A DNA stretch of 64,000 bases from Cytobacillus kochii. GTDB lineage: Bacteria > Bacillota > Bacilli > Bacillales > Cytobacillaceae. Position numbers and translations under genes: made by a program. The notes under the pieces are model-generated. The model was not told the DNA's origin, made no database searches, and saw only the letters and a list, made by a program, of their open reading frames with translations. The stretch spans positions 1-64,000 of the forward strand of contig NZ_JAIVAM010000001.1 in the NCBI RefSeq assembly GCF_020171845.1. The letters run 5' to 3'. Shown here in pieces: positions 33,793 through 42,297 of this stretch; position 1 is the first letter of the stretch; each line of letters opens with the position of its first letter.

Positions 33793-33815
33793 CCACAATC
33801 GGGCGCGATTGTTGA
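33793..33815. repeat. Palindromic element ACAATC-GGGCGC-GATTGT
   Basis: Six to seven base arms around GGGCGC; same family as the element at 31740. Confidence 0.5.
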
Positions 33816-33952
33816 GCATCACAGGTAGAAAATGATCAAACTTTTTTATAAAAACCAAACTTAAGTCTGCTAAAGAAGAATCCTTTTTGATCAAACTTTT
33901 GTTCAAATGGATTCTTCTTATTTATCGTAAAATAAGGATTTGCGAGGTATTT

Positions 33953-34759
33953 TTGCTAAAACTTTATTTCAAAGCTACAAGTGGTATCGTGTTAGAGAAA
34001 TTAACAAAAGAAGATGTATTGAAAGCTGAGGAGCATTTTGGTGTGAAATTGCCAAGGGAATATGTGGATTTACTTCATATACAAAATGGCGGATACCTAT
34101 TGAAAGATAGCATCAACATAGACGTAGAGATAGAAAATGAGCATACGCTTCCAATTGATTATCTTCTCGGTATTAAAGAAAATAAAGGTATCATGGAGAC
34201 GAAGTATCTATTTAGTGAATGGGAAATTGATCATAATCAACTTATCGTTATTTCTGGCGATGGCCATTATTTTATTGTGTTAGATTATAGTAAGGATCAA
34301 AATAACCCGAATGTCGCTTATTTAAATTCTGATTCAGGTGAGCTAATCGAGTTATTCCCAACATTTTATGAATTTATGAACGAGCTCAAACCAGAAGATG
34401 ATGAAAATTCATATGACCATGAAGAAGAGATCAATCAATTCCTGCGTAATCCTAATTTAGTAGCTGCAAAAAAGCTGGTAAACTCGGATAATGAAGATTT
34501 AATTTATCAAGGAATAGAATATTGGGGTCAAACAGGCAAAGATAAAAGTGAATTCAATCGTCTATTGCTTCACATTGTTCAGCACACTAAATTTTTGTCA
34601 GTTCAAGCATTAGTAGCGGGGATATTATGGAGAAAAGTAGCATCGGAAGAGATACAAGAAAAGTCTGCCATTCAGGCAGTTTTTGATAGTATTCCAGATT
34701 CACCGTTAGATTTAGTGAAAGAATATAAACAAAAAATAGTTGAAGAATTGAATGGATAA
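33953..34759 (+). CDS. SMI1/KNR4 (SUKH) family protein
   Basis: Cytosolic protein with an N-terminal SUKH domain: LTKEDVLKAEEHFGVKLPRE, YVDLLHIQNGGYL, VISGDGHYFIVLDYSK. SUKH proteins often act as immunity proteins against contact-delivered toxins, but many Bacillus copies have no toxin partner, as here. The C-terminal ~100 residues are helical, without a recognised domain. I chose TTG 33953, five bases after GCGAGGT, giving 268 residues; the longer frame from ATG 33887 has no ribosome site. AT-rich neighbours, no operon seen. Confidence 0.75.
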   Translation: MLKLYFKATSGIVLEKLTKEDVLKAEEHFGVKLPREYVDLLHIQNGGYLLKDSINIDVEIENEHTLPIDYLLGIKENKGIMETKYLFSEWEIDHNQLIVISGDGHYFIVLDYSKDQNNPNVAYLNSDSGELIELFPTFYEFMNELKPEDDENSYDHEEEINQFLRNPNLVAAKKLVNSDNEDLIYQGIEYWGQTGKDKSEFNRLLLHIVQHTKFLSVQALVAGILWRKVASEEIQEKSAIQAVFDSIPDSPLDLVKEYKQKIVEELNG

Positions 34760-34947
34760 TTACTTCCTAGTTTTTGTTGTATAAGTGATTAGTTGATGTA
34801 TATAGGAGGTTCCCACTCCACAAATGTCACCAATTTTCTGGAGGGAAATGGAATGTGTGACGTTGTTTAGCCGCTTGAAATTGTATGTTATGCTTAATTG
34901 TACATACAAGTAAAATCGTTACTATCAATATAAAAGGAGCAATTAAA

Positions 34948-35136
34948 ATGGAAGCAGCAAAACAATGGCTTGCTATCCCCAAGGATACTAGAGAAATGCT
35001 CGTAAGAAATGTATTTTGTAGCAATTGTGGGGAAACGGAGATTGTGAAATACACGATTGAATCGGGTGATTATGGACCTATATTAAAAGGAAAATGTAAA
35101 ACTTGTGGCAGTGAAGTTGCTCGTGTGATTGATTAG
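34948..35136 (+). CDS. Small zinc-ribbon protein
   Basis: 62 residues beginning MEAAKQWLAIPKDTREML. Two Cys pairs, VFCSNCGE and GKCKTCGS, form a zinc ribbon, and the ending is EVARVID. Similar small proteins occur in Bacillus genomes with unknown function. ATG 34948 follows AAAAGGAGCAATTAAA; the longer upstream frame has no ribosome site. Stands alone, ended by a hairpin at 35150. Confidence 0.7.
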   Translation: MEAAKQWLAIPKDTREMLVRNVFCSNCGETEIVKYTIESGDYGPILKGKCKTCGSEVARVID

Positions 35137-35149
35137 TGCTAAGTATGGA

Positions 35150-35179
35150 GGGATGGTCTTAGGTAGACTGTCCTTTTCT
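35150..35179 (+). terminator. Weak rho-independent terminator
   Basis: GGATGGTCT pairs with AGACTGTCC (two mismatches) followed by TTTTCTTT. Confidence 0.5.
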
Positions 35180-35290
35180 TTGATATAAGTTGATTTCAAC
35201 ATAAGTGGATTGCATAGCAATGACAATGTTAAAATAGACAATGGCTATTGGACAACATTGCAAAGTCCGTTAAAGATAGGAGTGAATAAC

Positions 35291-35788
35291 ATGGTTGATA
35301 ATAATGATCTTTTAATCCGATTGCGATATGCGTTGGATATTAAAAATAGTGAAATGGCAGAGATTTTTAAGCTAGGTGAGGAAGAGGTTACAGTGCCAGA
35401 GGTGGTGAAGATTCTTAAAAAGTTTGATGAAGATGAGGCGGAAAACCGAATTGAATTAACTGATGCGATGTTGAATTCGTTCTTAAATGGCCTCATTATT
35501 TATAAAAGAGGAAAACAAGAACCGAAACCCGGGCAAGCGAATACACCGGACCCGTCGATCACGAGCCATCGTCATATCAATAATATTCTCTTAAAGAAAG
35601 TCAAAATTGCCTTGGCATTAACAGCAGAGGATATGATTGATATCTTTAGAAAAGCGGGGCTCAACGTTTCAAAAGGAGAAATAGGCGCTTTTCTTAGAAA
35701 AGAAGGACATAAAAACTATAAAGTGTGCTTAGATCACTTTGCTAGGAACTTTTTGAAAGGCTTGACTATTAAATATAGGGAAGCATGA
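35291..35788 (+). CDS. yehS: DUF1456 family protein (YehS-like)
   Basis: 165 residues with the twofold DUF1456 repeat. Repeat one, NNDLLIRLRYALDIKNSEMA to FLNGLIIYKRG, and repeat two, RHINNILLKKVKIALALTAE to ARNFLKGLTIKYR, share the 'N-N-x-L-x-K-x-R-x-A-L' and 'FL-x-GL' marks. Function unknown; known as YehS in E. coli. ATG 35291 follows GATAGGAGTGAATAAC; a longer frame from 35210 has no ribosome site. Followed by a terminator. Confidence 0.85.
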   Translation: MVDNNDLLIRLRYALDIKNSEMAEIFKLGEEEVTVPEVVKILKKFDEDEAENRIELTDAMLNSFLNGLIIYKRGKQEPKPGQANTPDPSITSHRHINNILLKKVKIALALTAEDMIDIFRKAGLNVSKGEIGAFLRKEGHKNYKVCLDHFARNFLKGLTIKYREA

Positions 35789-35795
35789 TATAAAT

Positions 35796-35830
35796 AAAAG
35801 CAGTGGGAGTAATCCTGCTGTTTTTATTTT
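35796..35830 (+). terminator. Terminator of the yehS-like gene
   Basis: AAAAGCAGTGGGA and TCCTGCTGTTTTT: arms CAG-GGA / TCC-CTG with a T-run. Confidence 0.55.
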
Positions 35831-35867
35831 GTTGAAATAAATTAAATTAAATAAATATATCTAAAAA

Positions 35868-35903
35868 ATTAATTATATTAATTTACATATTAATATAATT
35901 AAT
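35868..35903. promoter_or_regulatory. Perfect 15-bp inverted repeat upstream of the DUF2089 operon
   Basis: ATTAATTATATTAAT-TTACAT-ATTAATATAATTAAT: both 15-base arms match exactly around a six-base centre. It ends 37 bases before the DUF2089 start codon and overlaps TATAAT-like boxes, the right place for a repressor or autoregulator. The DUF2089 protein has a helix-turn-helix and is the obvious candidate to bind it. AT-rich DNA gives palindromes by chance, but not usually 15-bp perfect arms. Confidence 0.6.
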
Positions 35904-35939
35904 ATATAATCAAATAAAATTAAATGAAGGGAGTGCGTT

Positions 35940-36305
35940 ATGGCTTATAAAGTGATTACGAGTTGCCCCGTTTGTAGTGAAACATTGAAAATTACTAAAT
36001 TGCAGTGTGCACATTGCCAAACGACGATTGAAAATGAGTTCGAATTATCTAAGTTAGCGTCTTTGTCTAACGATCAGTTGCATTTTGTGGAAGTGTTCTT
36101 AACTTGTCGAGGTAATATAAAAGAGGTTGAAAAGGAATTGGGGGTTTCTTATCCGACCGTTCGCAGCAAGCTTTCAGATATCATTTCATCACTTGGTTAT
36201 AAACAGGCTAAGAAGAATGAAGTGGATGAGAAGAAGGTCATCTCCATGTTGGAAAACGGTGAAATAAATTCAGACGAAGCAATTAAGCTCTTAAAAGGAG
36301 AATAA
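35940..36305 (+). CDS. DUF2089 family zinc-ribbon/helix-turn-helix protein
   Basis: 121 residues. An N-terminal zinc ribbon has CPVCSETL and CAHCQTT. Then comes a helix-turn-helix stretch LSNDQLHFVEVFLTCRGNIK and KELGVSYPTVRSKLSDII, which resembles sigma-factor region 4. The C-terminal short segment VISMLENGEINSDEAIKLLK resembles a SHOCT domain. Likely a transcription factor. ATG 35940 is 5 bases after GGGAGTGCGT. First gene of a three-gene operon (gaps of 14 and -8 bases) whose promoter region carries the 15-bp inverted repeat. Confidence 0.85.
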   Translation: MAYKVITSCPVCSETLKITKLQCAHCQTTIENEFELSKLASLSNDQLHFVEVFLTCRGNIKEVEKELGVSYPTVRSKLSDIISSLGYKQAKKNEVDEKKVISMLENGEINSDEAIKLLKGE

Positions 36306-36319
36306 GGAGGCGTATTGGT

Positions 36320-36709
36320 ATGAAAGAGGAAATCACAAAAGTGTTAACGATGGTGCAAGAAGGAAAAATAGATGCCGATAAAGGGGCAGAGCTGATCCAG
36401 GTGTTAAAAGAGAAGGAAGAGAAAGAAAGTAAGCAGCCCGAATCATCAAGTAAGTATATGGAAAAAGTACTCAAAATCCGTGTGAAATCATCTGAAAATG
36501 ATAATGTCACAGTTAATCTACCAATCAAACTTGTCAAAGTGGTGTTGTTAGCAGGGCATAATATTGCAGCGAGTATACCTGAGTCTTCGAAATACGTGAA
36601 AGATATGGATATTAACTTAATTATCGAAGCGATTGAAAATGAATTGGACGGCCAAATTGTTGATGTGAAGTCAGCAGACGGAGATACCGTTTCGGTCTTT
36701 ATTGAGTAG
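36320..36709 (+). CDS. SHOCT-like domain protein, partner of DUF2089
   Basis: 129 residues: a SHOCT-like N-terminal segment (ITKVLTMVQEGKIDADKGAE), a charged linker, then a C-terminal module with VTVNLPIKLVKVVLLAGHNI, IDLII-like core and the ending DVKSADGDTVSVFIE. The module is repeated in the next gene. I recall such genes following DUF2089 genes; function unknown. ATG 36320 follows ATAAGGAGGCGTATTGGT. No signal peptide or membrane helix. Confidence 0.7.
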   Translation: MKEEITKVLTMVQEGKIDADKGAELIQVLKEKEEKESKQPESSSKYMEKVLKIRVKSSENDNVTVNLPIKLVKVVLLAGHNIAASIPESSKYVKDMDINLIIEAIENELDGQIVDVKSADGDTVSVFIE

Positions 36710-37001
36710 TGACGATCCCATGCTGAAAATTACGGTGAGAACAGAAGGTATGCGATTAACGATTCCAGTTCCTCATACTGCATTACATATTGGTTGCTCT
36801 ATTCTTTTATCCAAAGTGTTTCAGCGGTATGTATATGCGGGAATCAATCAACAACTGCAAAAGAAAGAAGTTGATTTTGTCATCCCACAAATGGATAAAA
36901 AATGGTTGAAACCTATTCTGAAAGAAATAAAGAGTCATAAAGGCTTGGTACTAGTAGATGTCGTAGCGAATGATGGAACTGAAGTGAAGGTCAGATTGTA
37001 A
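36702..37001 (+). CDS. Hypothetical protein, paralogue of the preceding C-terminal module
   Basis: 99 residues starting at TTG 36702, overlapping the previous gene by 8 bases. The pattern LKITVRTEGMRLTIPVPHTA, LHIGCSIL, VDFVIPQMDKKWLKPILKEI and the ending VDVVANDGTEVKVRL parallels the previous protein's module (VKSSENDNVTVNLPIKL...IVDVKSADGDTVSVFIE). It seems to be a stand-alone copy of the same domain without the SHOCT part. Unknown function; likely works with the two genes before it. Confidence 0.65.
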   Translation: MSSDDPMLKITVRTEGMRLTIPVPHTALHIGCSILLSKVFQRYVYAGINQQLQKKEVDFVIPQMDKKWLKPILKEIKSHKGLVLVDVVANDGTEVKVRL

Positions 37002-37005
37002 CTTT

Positions 37006-37043
37006 AAGGGAAGTGGTTATATTAATTCCAGTTCCTTTTTTTA
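37006..37043 (+). terminator. Weak terminator of the DUF2089 operon
   Basis: GGAAGTGG and CCAGTTCC around an AT loop, followed by TTTTTTT. Confidence 0.45.
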
Positions 37044-37257
37044 TGTGTTAGCAGGGCAAACAAGAATTTAAGAAAATTGGTAACTAAAAAAAGAAGTAAT
37101 TAATAAAAAGGCAACAGTAAAAAGAATACTTAAAAGGTTATTCGCATAACTTCCTCTTAAATAAATCAAATCGCCAACCTAATTATATAGATGATATGTA
37201 AAACGACTCTTAATCTAACAGATGAGAAGAAGGAAAAACAGAGGACGGTGTATTGGT

Positions 37258-37407
37258 GTGGAATGGAGTAAAGAGACAGAAATGTTTATTATCTTTATTT
37301 ATTACGTCATACCCGCAGTAGTGATGGGCTTGATTATTATTGGGTTTGTGATACTATTCCGTAATTTAATAAAGGATAAAAGGAACAAAAATAAAGAAGA
37401 TGTCTGA
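37258..37407 (+). CDS. Small single-pass membrane protein
   Basis: About 49 residues from GTG 37258 (after AGGACGGTG) or 41 from ATG 37282: MFIIFIYYVIPAVVMGLIII is a long membrane helix followed by a basic tail FRNLIKDKRNKNKEDV. Cytosolic C-terminus by the positive-inside rule. No family recognised. It is convergent with the DUF998 gene, whose end is 16 bases away. Confidence 0.5.
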   Translation: MEWSKETEMFIIFIYYVIPAVVMGLIIIGFVILFRNLIKDKRNKNKEDV

Positions 37408-37422
37408 AGAGAAACCTGCATC

Positions 37423-38058
37423 TTAATTTGACGCAGGCAAAGATTTAGAACGCTTTATTAAAAGATAAGTGGATACTGTTCCCCAAATAAACAATATGAA
37501 ATAAAAAAGTCTTTGAAGTAATCCTGAAGGGAGAGGAAAGAGTGGAACAAGTGATATCAGAATAGTAGTAGATATTAAGCTTGCTGTGCAAAAATATGTC
37601 CATTTTCTAATGGGTGGCAGTTTCTTAGCGAAAATGAGTAGGCCTGGAAATACGGTTATCATAGCGATCCATACGAGAATAGAGTGCCCTAATAAATTGA
37701 CATCAGCAGGGATTATGCCTGAGATAAAGGTAGAAATGCCTATTAAAAGGATAAACGATGTTGCCATTCGATTAATCAATGATTTGCACAAATATTGGGA
37801 GAGATATAGTACTCCGATACAAAAGGTTAATCCATTAAACACAAAGAGTCCATTCATCCCCACATGATGAGGGGAACATATTTCATAAGGTGCGAATGCA
37901 TAAGTGAATTCACCGCAGGTAGTTACACCAAGGTCACTCATAGCATGATGTAAATAGCTATAAGACGCTGTTGAGGTGAAAATGAAGAAAGGTTCAATAA
38001 GAAAGTATAGGCAAGTCATCCCCCAACTTAAGAAGCCTATTCTATTTGATATATACAT
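37423..38058 (-). CDS. DUF998 family membrane protein
   Basis: 211 residues with six predicted membrane helices. The family signature is the first loop: FTSTASYSYLHHAMSDLGVT (the S-D-L-G motif after an extracytoplasmic loop) and the later GIIPADVNLLGHSI. DUF998 proteins are related to five/six-helix membrane hydrolase-like proteins; function unknown. ATG 38058 follows AGGAGGAATCTC on the minus strand. Monocistronic. Confidence 0.8.
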   Translation of the reverse strand: MYISNRIGFLSWGMTCLYFLIEPFFIFTSTASYSYLHHAMSDLGVTTCGEFTYAFAPYEICSPHHVGMNGLFVFNGLTFCIGVLYLSQYLCKSLINRMATSFILLIGISTFISGIIPADVNLLGHSILVWIAMITVFPGLLIFAKKLPPIRKWTYFCTASLISTTILISLVPLFPLPSGLLQRLFYFILFIWGTVSTYLLIKRSKSLPASN

Positions 38059-38175
38059 GAGATTCCTCCTGAGAGAAAGTTTATGTATATTTTATATCCA
38101 TTATTTACTAAAGAGTATGGGCTATTTGTGTATATTGGTTTAAGGCTTGAGGCTGAAAAGCTTTAAGTGGCCTCA

Positions 38176-38397
38176 CTATTCCTCGCTTTTCATACGTTTA
38201 TGTTTTTCATGAATGATTTTTTTATTTAGTATTTTCACTGTTCCCACCATTAACAATCTCATATCTTCTACAATGTAGTTCGCTAGATCTTCATCTGAGA
38301 TCGTATCTTCGTCAATATCCAAGCGAAAATCTTGTCCTTGTAAGCCTCCCCCATTGGTAAATTCTATTTCGAAGTCGAATTGTACGCGTTTATCCAT
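38176..38397 (-). CDS. Conserved small Bacillus protein (often labelled 'cyclase')
   Basis: 73 residues: DKRVQFDFEIEFTNGGGLQG, QDFRLDIDEDTISDEDLANY and MRLLMVGTVKILNKKIIHEK. I recognise this as a widespread short Bacillus protein; database names such as cyclase appear unsupported. The ATG is 5 bases after GTGGGGGGGC. No domain function can be given. Monocistronic, divergent from the dihydrouridine synthase gene. Confidence 0.65.
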   Translation of the reverse strand: MDKRVQFDFEIEFTNGGGLQGQDFRLDIDEDTISDEDLANYIVEDMRLLMVGTVKILNKKIIHEKHKRMKSEE

Positions 38398-38608
38398 TAT
38401 ATTGCCCCCCCACTCTTGTTATTGTTTTATTCCTATTCGTTTAGGGGGCATAAAGTGACCTTCTCATACAAACCATCTTATTCCCCGATATGATAAACTA
38501 TAAATGTCAAAATTAACTGTTGTTTGAAAAGCAGTGTGTAAACATGCTATAAGTGAAGAAGGTATATTTGATAAATAGATATCTCACCGTGAGAGGATTG
38601 AATACATG

Positions 38609-39577
38609 ATGAAAGAAAATTTTTGGCGTGAGTTGCCACGCCCATTCTTTGTGCTTGCACCGATGGAGGATGTGACGGATGTTGTTTTTCGTCATGTCGT
38701 TAGTGAGGCAGCACGGCCAGATGTGTTTTTTACTGAATTCACAAATTCGGAAAGTTATTGTCATCCTGATGGACAAAAAAGTGTTCGTGGTCGCTTGACT
38801 TTTACAGAGGATGAGCAGCCGATGGTGGCGCATATATGGGGAGATAGACCTGAGAATTTTCGTGAAATGAGTATTGGTATGGCGGAACTAGGATTTAAAG
38901 GCATTGACCTTAATATGGGCTGTCCTGTGCCGAATGTTGCTGGAAACGGTAAAGGTAGCGGATTGATTTGTCGTCCGGATGTTGCTGCTGAGCTGATTGC
39001 TGCGGCAAAAGCAGGGGGACTGCCTGTTAGTGTAAAAACAAGGCTCGGTTATAGTGAAATCGACGAATGGCGTGATTGGCTCACGCATATTTTAAAACAA
39101 GATATTGCCAACCTTTCGATTCATCTTCGGACGAGAGAAGAAATGAGTAAGGTAGACGCACACTGGGAATTGATTCCAGAAATTAAAAAGCTCCGTGATG
39201 AGGTAGCTCCTGATACGCTGTTAACAATTAATGGTGATATTCCTGACCGCCAAGTGGGACTAGAGCTGGCAGAAAAATACGGAATTGACGGTGTAATGAT
39301 TGGCCGAGGTATTTTTAAAAACCCATTTGCTTTTGAAAAGGAAGCCAAAGAGCATAGTAGTAAAGAATTATTGGACCTATTAAGATTGCATCTCGATCTT
39401 CATGATCAATATGCAGGGTTGGAGCTGCGCCCGTATACCGGCCTTCATCGTTTTTTCAAAATTTATATTCGAAGCTTTAAAGGAGCGGGAGAATTAAGAA
39501 ATCAGTTAATGAATACAAAGTCAACTGATGAAGCACGTGCGTTACTTGATGATTTTGACAGAATAAATCATTCATAA
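38609..39577 (+). CDS. tRNA-dihydrouridine synthase
   Basis: FMN-dependent enzyme that reduces uridine to dihydrouridine in tRNA, using [23 protein letters not shown] opens the TIM barrel, the catalytic Cys is in [18 protein letters not shown] near 104, SVKTRLGY and [11 protein letters not shown] follow, and FMN-binding INGDI and [13 protein letters not shown] are near 210-245. The C-terminal helical domain completes 322 residues. It is the DusC-like branch rather than the main Bacillus DusB. Two adjacent ATGs (38606, 38609) follow GAGAGGATTGAATAC. Stands alone. Confidence 0.88.
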   Translation: MKENFWRELPRPFFVLAPMEDVTDVVFRHVVSEAARPDVFFTEFTNSESYCHPDGQKSVRGRLTFTEDEQPMVAHIWGDRPENFREMSIGMAELGFKGIDLNMGCPVPNVAGNGKGSGLICRPDVAAELIAAAKAGGLPVSVKTRLGYSEIDEWRDWLTHILKQDIANLSIHLRTREEMSKVDAHWELIPEIKKLRDEVAPDTLLTINGDIPDRQVGLELAEKYGIDGVMIGRGIFKNPFAFEKEAKEHSSKELLDLLRLHLDLHDQYAGLELRPYTGLHRFFKIYIRSFKGAGELRNQLMNTKSTDEARALLDDFDRINHS

Positions 39578-39663
39578 GAGAAAAGATGAATATTTACTTC
39601 TTTTTATCGATATGATATGATACTGGTAATTAGATTCCATAATAAAAATTGAGAGGTGCCTTT

Positions 39664-39765
39664 ATGAGTGCAGTAGGTTCTAAATAGGCAATTAAATTTG
39701 AAATGAATGCAATAACAAATGGGGAAAATTTTATTAGTGATCCCCTGCTATTTGTTATGGATTGA
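39664..39765 (+). pseudogene. Small gene with an internal TAG stop
   Basis: ATG 39664 follows TGAGAGGTGCCTTT, a good site, and reads MSAVGSK, TAG, then in the same frame AIKFEMNAITNGENFISD and PLLFVMD to TGA at 39763. The two parts look like one 33-residue peptide whose codon 8 (probably CAG or AAG) changed to TAG. Family unknown. The TAG could instead be a real stop. Rest of 39578-39974: only this and the terminator. Confidence 0.4.
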
Positions 39766-39872
39766 TTTCAACCTATGAAGATACCTACTATACTTTATAA
39801 AGCATGTGATGAACAGGGAAGCTATATCTAGCTTTTCTTATGGTTCATGACGTCTTCTAGCCTTATAAATGT

Positions 39873-39902
39873 AAAAGCTGCGGGGTATCCCTGCAGCTTT
39901 TT
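39873..39902 (+). terminator. Rho-independent terminator
   Basis: AAAAGCTGCGGGG and CCCTGCAGCTTTTT: arms AGCTGC-GGG / CCC-TGCAGCT with a T-run. Confidence 0.7.
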
Positions 39903-39974
39903 CTGTCTAAAAATCTATCGGAATCTAATAAGTAGGTGTCTTCACAATGAAAAAATGAGTGAGGAGCATCGAAA

Positions 39975-41870
39975 TTGAATAATATGACATTTGAAAAACT
40001 ACAATATAACGAATTAAAACAAATTGTGCAATCTTATTGTGTGAGCGGTTTAGGTAAAAGGTTAATCGATAAACAAGCACCGAGTACAAATATAAAAGTG
40101 GTGAACAACCGCTTACAGGAAACTACTGAGGCACGAGCAATCATAGATGCCGAGGGCCATATTCCTTTTGTAGGTATTACAAACATTGAAAGCATTATTG
40201 ATTCACTTGATAAGGACATTATTTTGCAACCGAGTGATTTAGTTAGTTTATCTGACTTTTTACGAGGCTGTCGCAAAATCAAACAATTCATGCAAAGCAA
40301 AGAGTTTTTCGCACCAACGCTTGCTTCTTATGCTCAGTCGATGTCTGAAATGAAGACAATAGAGGAAGAGATCAATTTTACGATTAAAGGCAGTCGTATT
40401 GATTCGTCGGCAAGTAGAGAGTTAAAAAAAATCCGTTTTAAAAAAGAAGCGACAGAAGAAAAAATTAACGAGCGTTTAAATAAATTTTTAAACAATGGCA
40501 CGAATAAGAAGTATATCCAAGAGTTCTTTATTAGTAAAAAAGATGACAGATATACAATTCCAATTAAAGCCTCTTATAAAGGTCAAGTGCCAGGTGCCAT
40601 TATTGAAGTATCTTCGAAAGGTTCTACTGTATTTATCGAACCACAGACCGTTTCGAAGCTGAGTGCAGAATTAGCAAGCCTTAAAGTAGAAGAAGAGATG
40701 GAAGAATACCAAATATTAGCGACACTATCTGGGATGATAGTAGAAGATTTACAAAAGATAAAAGTAAATATGGAGTTAATTAGCCAGTATGACATGGTAT
40801 TTGCGAAGGCGAAATATAGTAAGCATATTGCTGGTATACAGCCGAAGGTCAATGATCATGGCTATATTAAAATAGTGAATGGTAAGCATCCCTTGTTGCC
40901 GAAAGATGCTGTACCCCTCCAGTTTGAGATTGGTAAAGATTATAGAAGCTTAATCATTACTGGCCCTAATGCCGGTGGAAAAACAATTGTATTAAAAACA
41001 ATTGGGCTATTAACTTTAGCGACGATGTTAGGGGTTCATATTGCGGCAGAACAGGGAACGGAGATCGCCATTTTTGAACATATTTTCGTTGATATTGGCG
41101 ACAATCAAAGTATAGAAAATGCCTTAAGTACGTTTTCATCTCATATGAAAAACTTGTCGGAAATCATGAACGCCTCCAATCATCGTACTCTTTTATTATT
41201 TGACGAAATTGGCAGTGGTACTGAACCGAATGAAGGGGCAGCACTTGCAATTGCGATATTAGAGGAATTCTATCATATGGGCTGTCTAACCATTGCAACC
41301 ACTCATTATGGGGAAATCAAACGTTATTCAGAATTGCATAGTGATTTTATGAACGCAGCGATGCAATTCGATCAAGAAACTTTATCACCGTTGTATCAGT
41401 TAGTTATCGGGAAATCAGGAGATAGCAACGCATTATGGATTTCTCGCAAAATGAATATGAAAGAATCCGTATTAAAGCGAGCAGAAGCTTATATGGAGAA
41501 TAAAGATTATCAACTAAAGCAAGTGAATCCAGATAAAATACGTCAGCCTAAACACAAGAGCGAAGCAGTTGCAGCAAAATATGATTATAAAAAAGGGGAC
41601 AGAGTAAAACTATTGGATCATAATGACTTTGCGATTATCTACAAAGAAATGGATCAATTTTATAATGTTGTGGTCTACTATAAAGGAGAAATGATTGAAG
41701 TAAATGTCAAACGAATTACTTTAAATCTCCCAGCACAGGAACTATATCCAGAAGGTTACGATTTAGAAACCTTATTCACTGATTTCGCTACAAGGAAAAT
41801 GGAACACGATATTAATCGAGGATCGAAGAAAGCCCTACGGAAAATTCAGAAGGAAATGCGGAAAAAATAA
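39975..41870 (+). CDS. MutS2-like ATPase lacking the Smr domain
   Basis: 631-residue member of the MutS2 branch: DTEKLEY-like start (FEKLQYNELKQIVQSYCVSG), a long coiled clamp region, Walker A GPNAGGKTIVLKTIGLL near 330, ST-motif DNQSIENALSTFSSHMKN, Walker B LLLFDEIGSGTEPNEGAAL near 408, and TTHYGEIKRY. True MutS2 has ~785 residues and a C-terminal Smr endonuclease; here the protein ends at EMRKK without it. So it may act as a ribosome- or recombination-linked ATPase without nicking. The TTG start is 8 bases after GAGGAG. Terminator follows at once. Confidence 0.85.
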   Translation: MNNMTFEKLQYNELKQIVQSYCVSGLGKRLIDKQAPSTNIKVVNNRLQETTEARAIIDAEGHIPFVGITNIESIIDSLDKDIILQPSDLVSLSDFLRGCRKIKQFMQSKEFFAPTLASYAQSMSEMKTIEEEINFTIKGSRIDSSASRELKKIRFKKEATEEKINERLNKFLNNGTNKKYIQEFFISKKDDRYTIPIKASYKGQVPGAIIEVSSKGSTVFIEPQTVSKLSAELASLKVEEEMEEYQILATLSGMIVEDLQKIKVNMELISQYDMVFAKAKYSKHIAGIQPKVNDHGYIKIVNGKHPLLPKDAVPLQFEIGKDYRSLIITGPNAGGKTIVLKTIGLLTLATMLGVHIAAEQGTEIAIFEHIFVDIGDNQSIENALSTFSSHMKNLSEIMNASNHRTLLLFDEIGSGTEPNEGAALAIAILEEFYHMGCLTIATTHYGEIKRYSELHSDFMNAAMQFDQETLSPLYQLVIGKSGDSNALWISRKMNMKESVLKRAEAYMENKDYQLKQVNPDKIRQPKHKSEAVAAKYDYKKGDRVKLLDHNDFAIIYKEMDQFYNVVVYYKGEMIEVNVKRITLNLPAQELYPEGYDLETLFTDFATRKMEHDINRGSKKALRKIQKEMRKK

Positions 41871-41884
41871 AACAATATTGATGT

Positions 41885-41918
41885 ACCCGAGTCCATGTAT
41901 AAGGATTCGGGTTTTTCA
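41885..41918 (+). terminator. Terminator of the MutS2-like gene
   Basis: ACCCGAGTCC and GGATTCGGGT (one mismatch) followed by TTTTTCAT. Between here and 42297 there is a degenerate frame and a long-range hairpin (GAAAAGGAATCA 42127 with TGATTCCTTTT 42203) but no gene. Confidence 0.65.
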
Positions 41919-42297
41919 TATTTAGTAACAACTCAAACTGATGAAGAGTTTAAGAAAGTGAGCGGAGCAAAAGGAATTAGCGCGTTCATCCAGAGAGAAA
42001 CCAAGGAAGATGGCATAACGAAAGAGCTTTGCAAGTGTACAAAAAAAACGGTACATAGACGAAGCTGATTATATTAACCTTCATAAATCCACCACTCCAT
42101 TCATCCGTAAGAAGCACCTAATAACTGAAAAGGAATCAAGCGTGTGATGAATTACGACCAAAGACCTAGCGAAACTTTAGTCTCTAGCTAGTTAATCAGT
42201 CATGATTCCTTTTGTATGCTTATCTTAAGCAATCGGAAAAAATGGTGGCTATCGGGATTTGTTTATATTTCATTCGTTGGCTAGAGGAGAGACGGTA

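Noticed and set aside
40034-40300. 88-codon minus-strand frame in the MutS2-like gene
   Set aside because: Antisense shadow.
41920-42110. Frame EEFKKVSGAKGISAFIQRE that resembles an antitoxin-like helix
   Set aside because: No start codon or ribosome site and no toxin partner; too weak to call.
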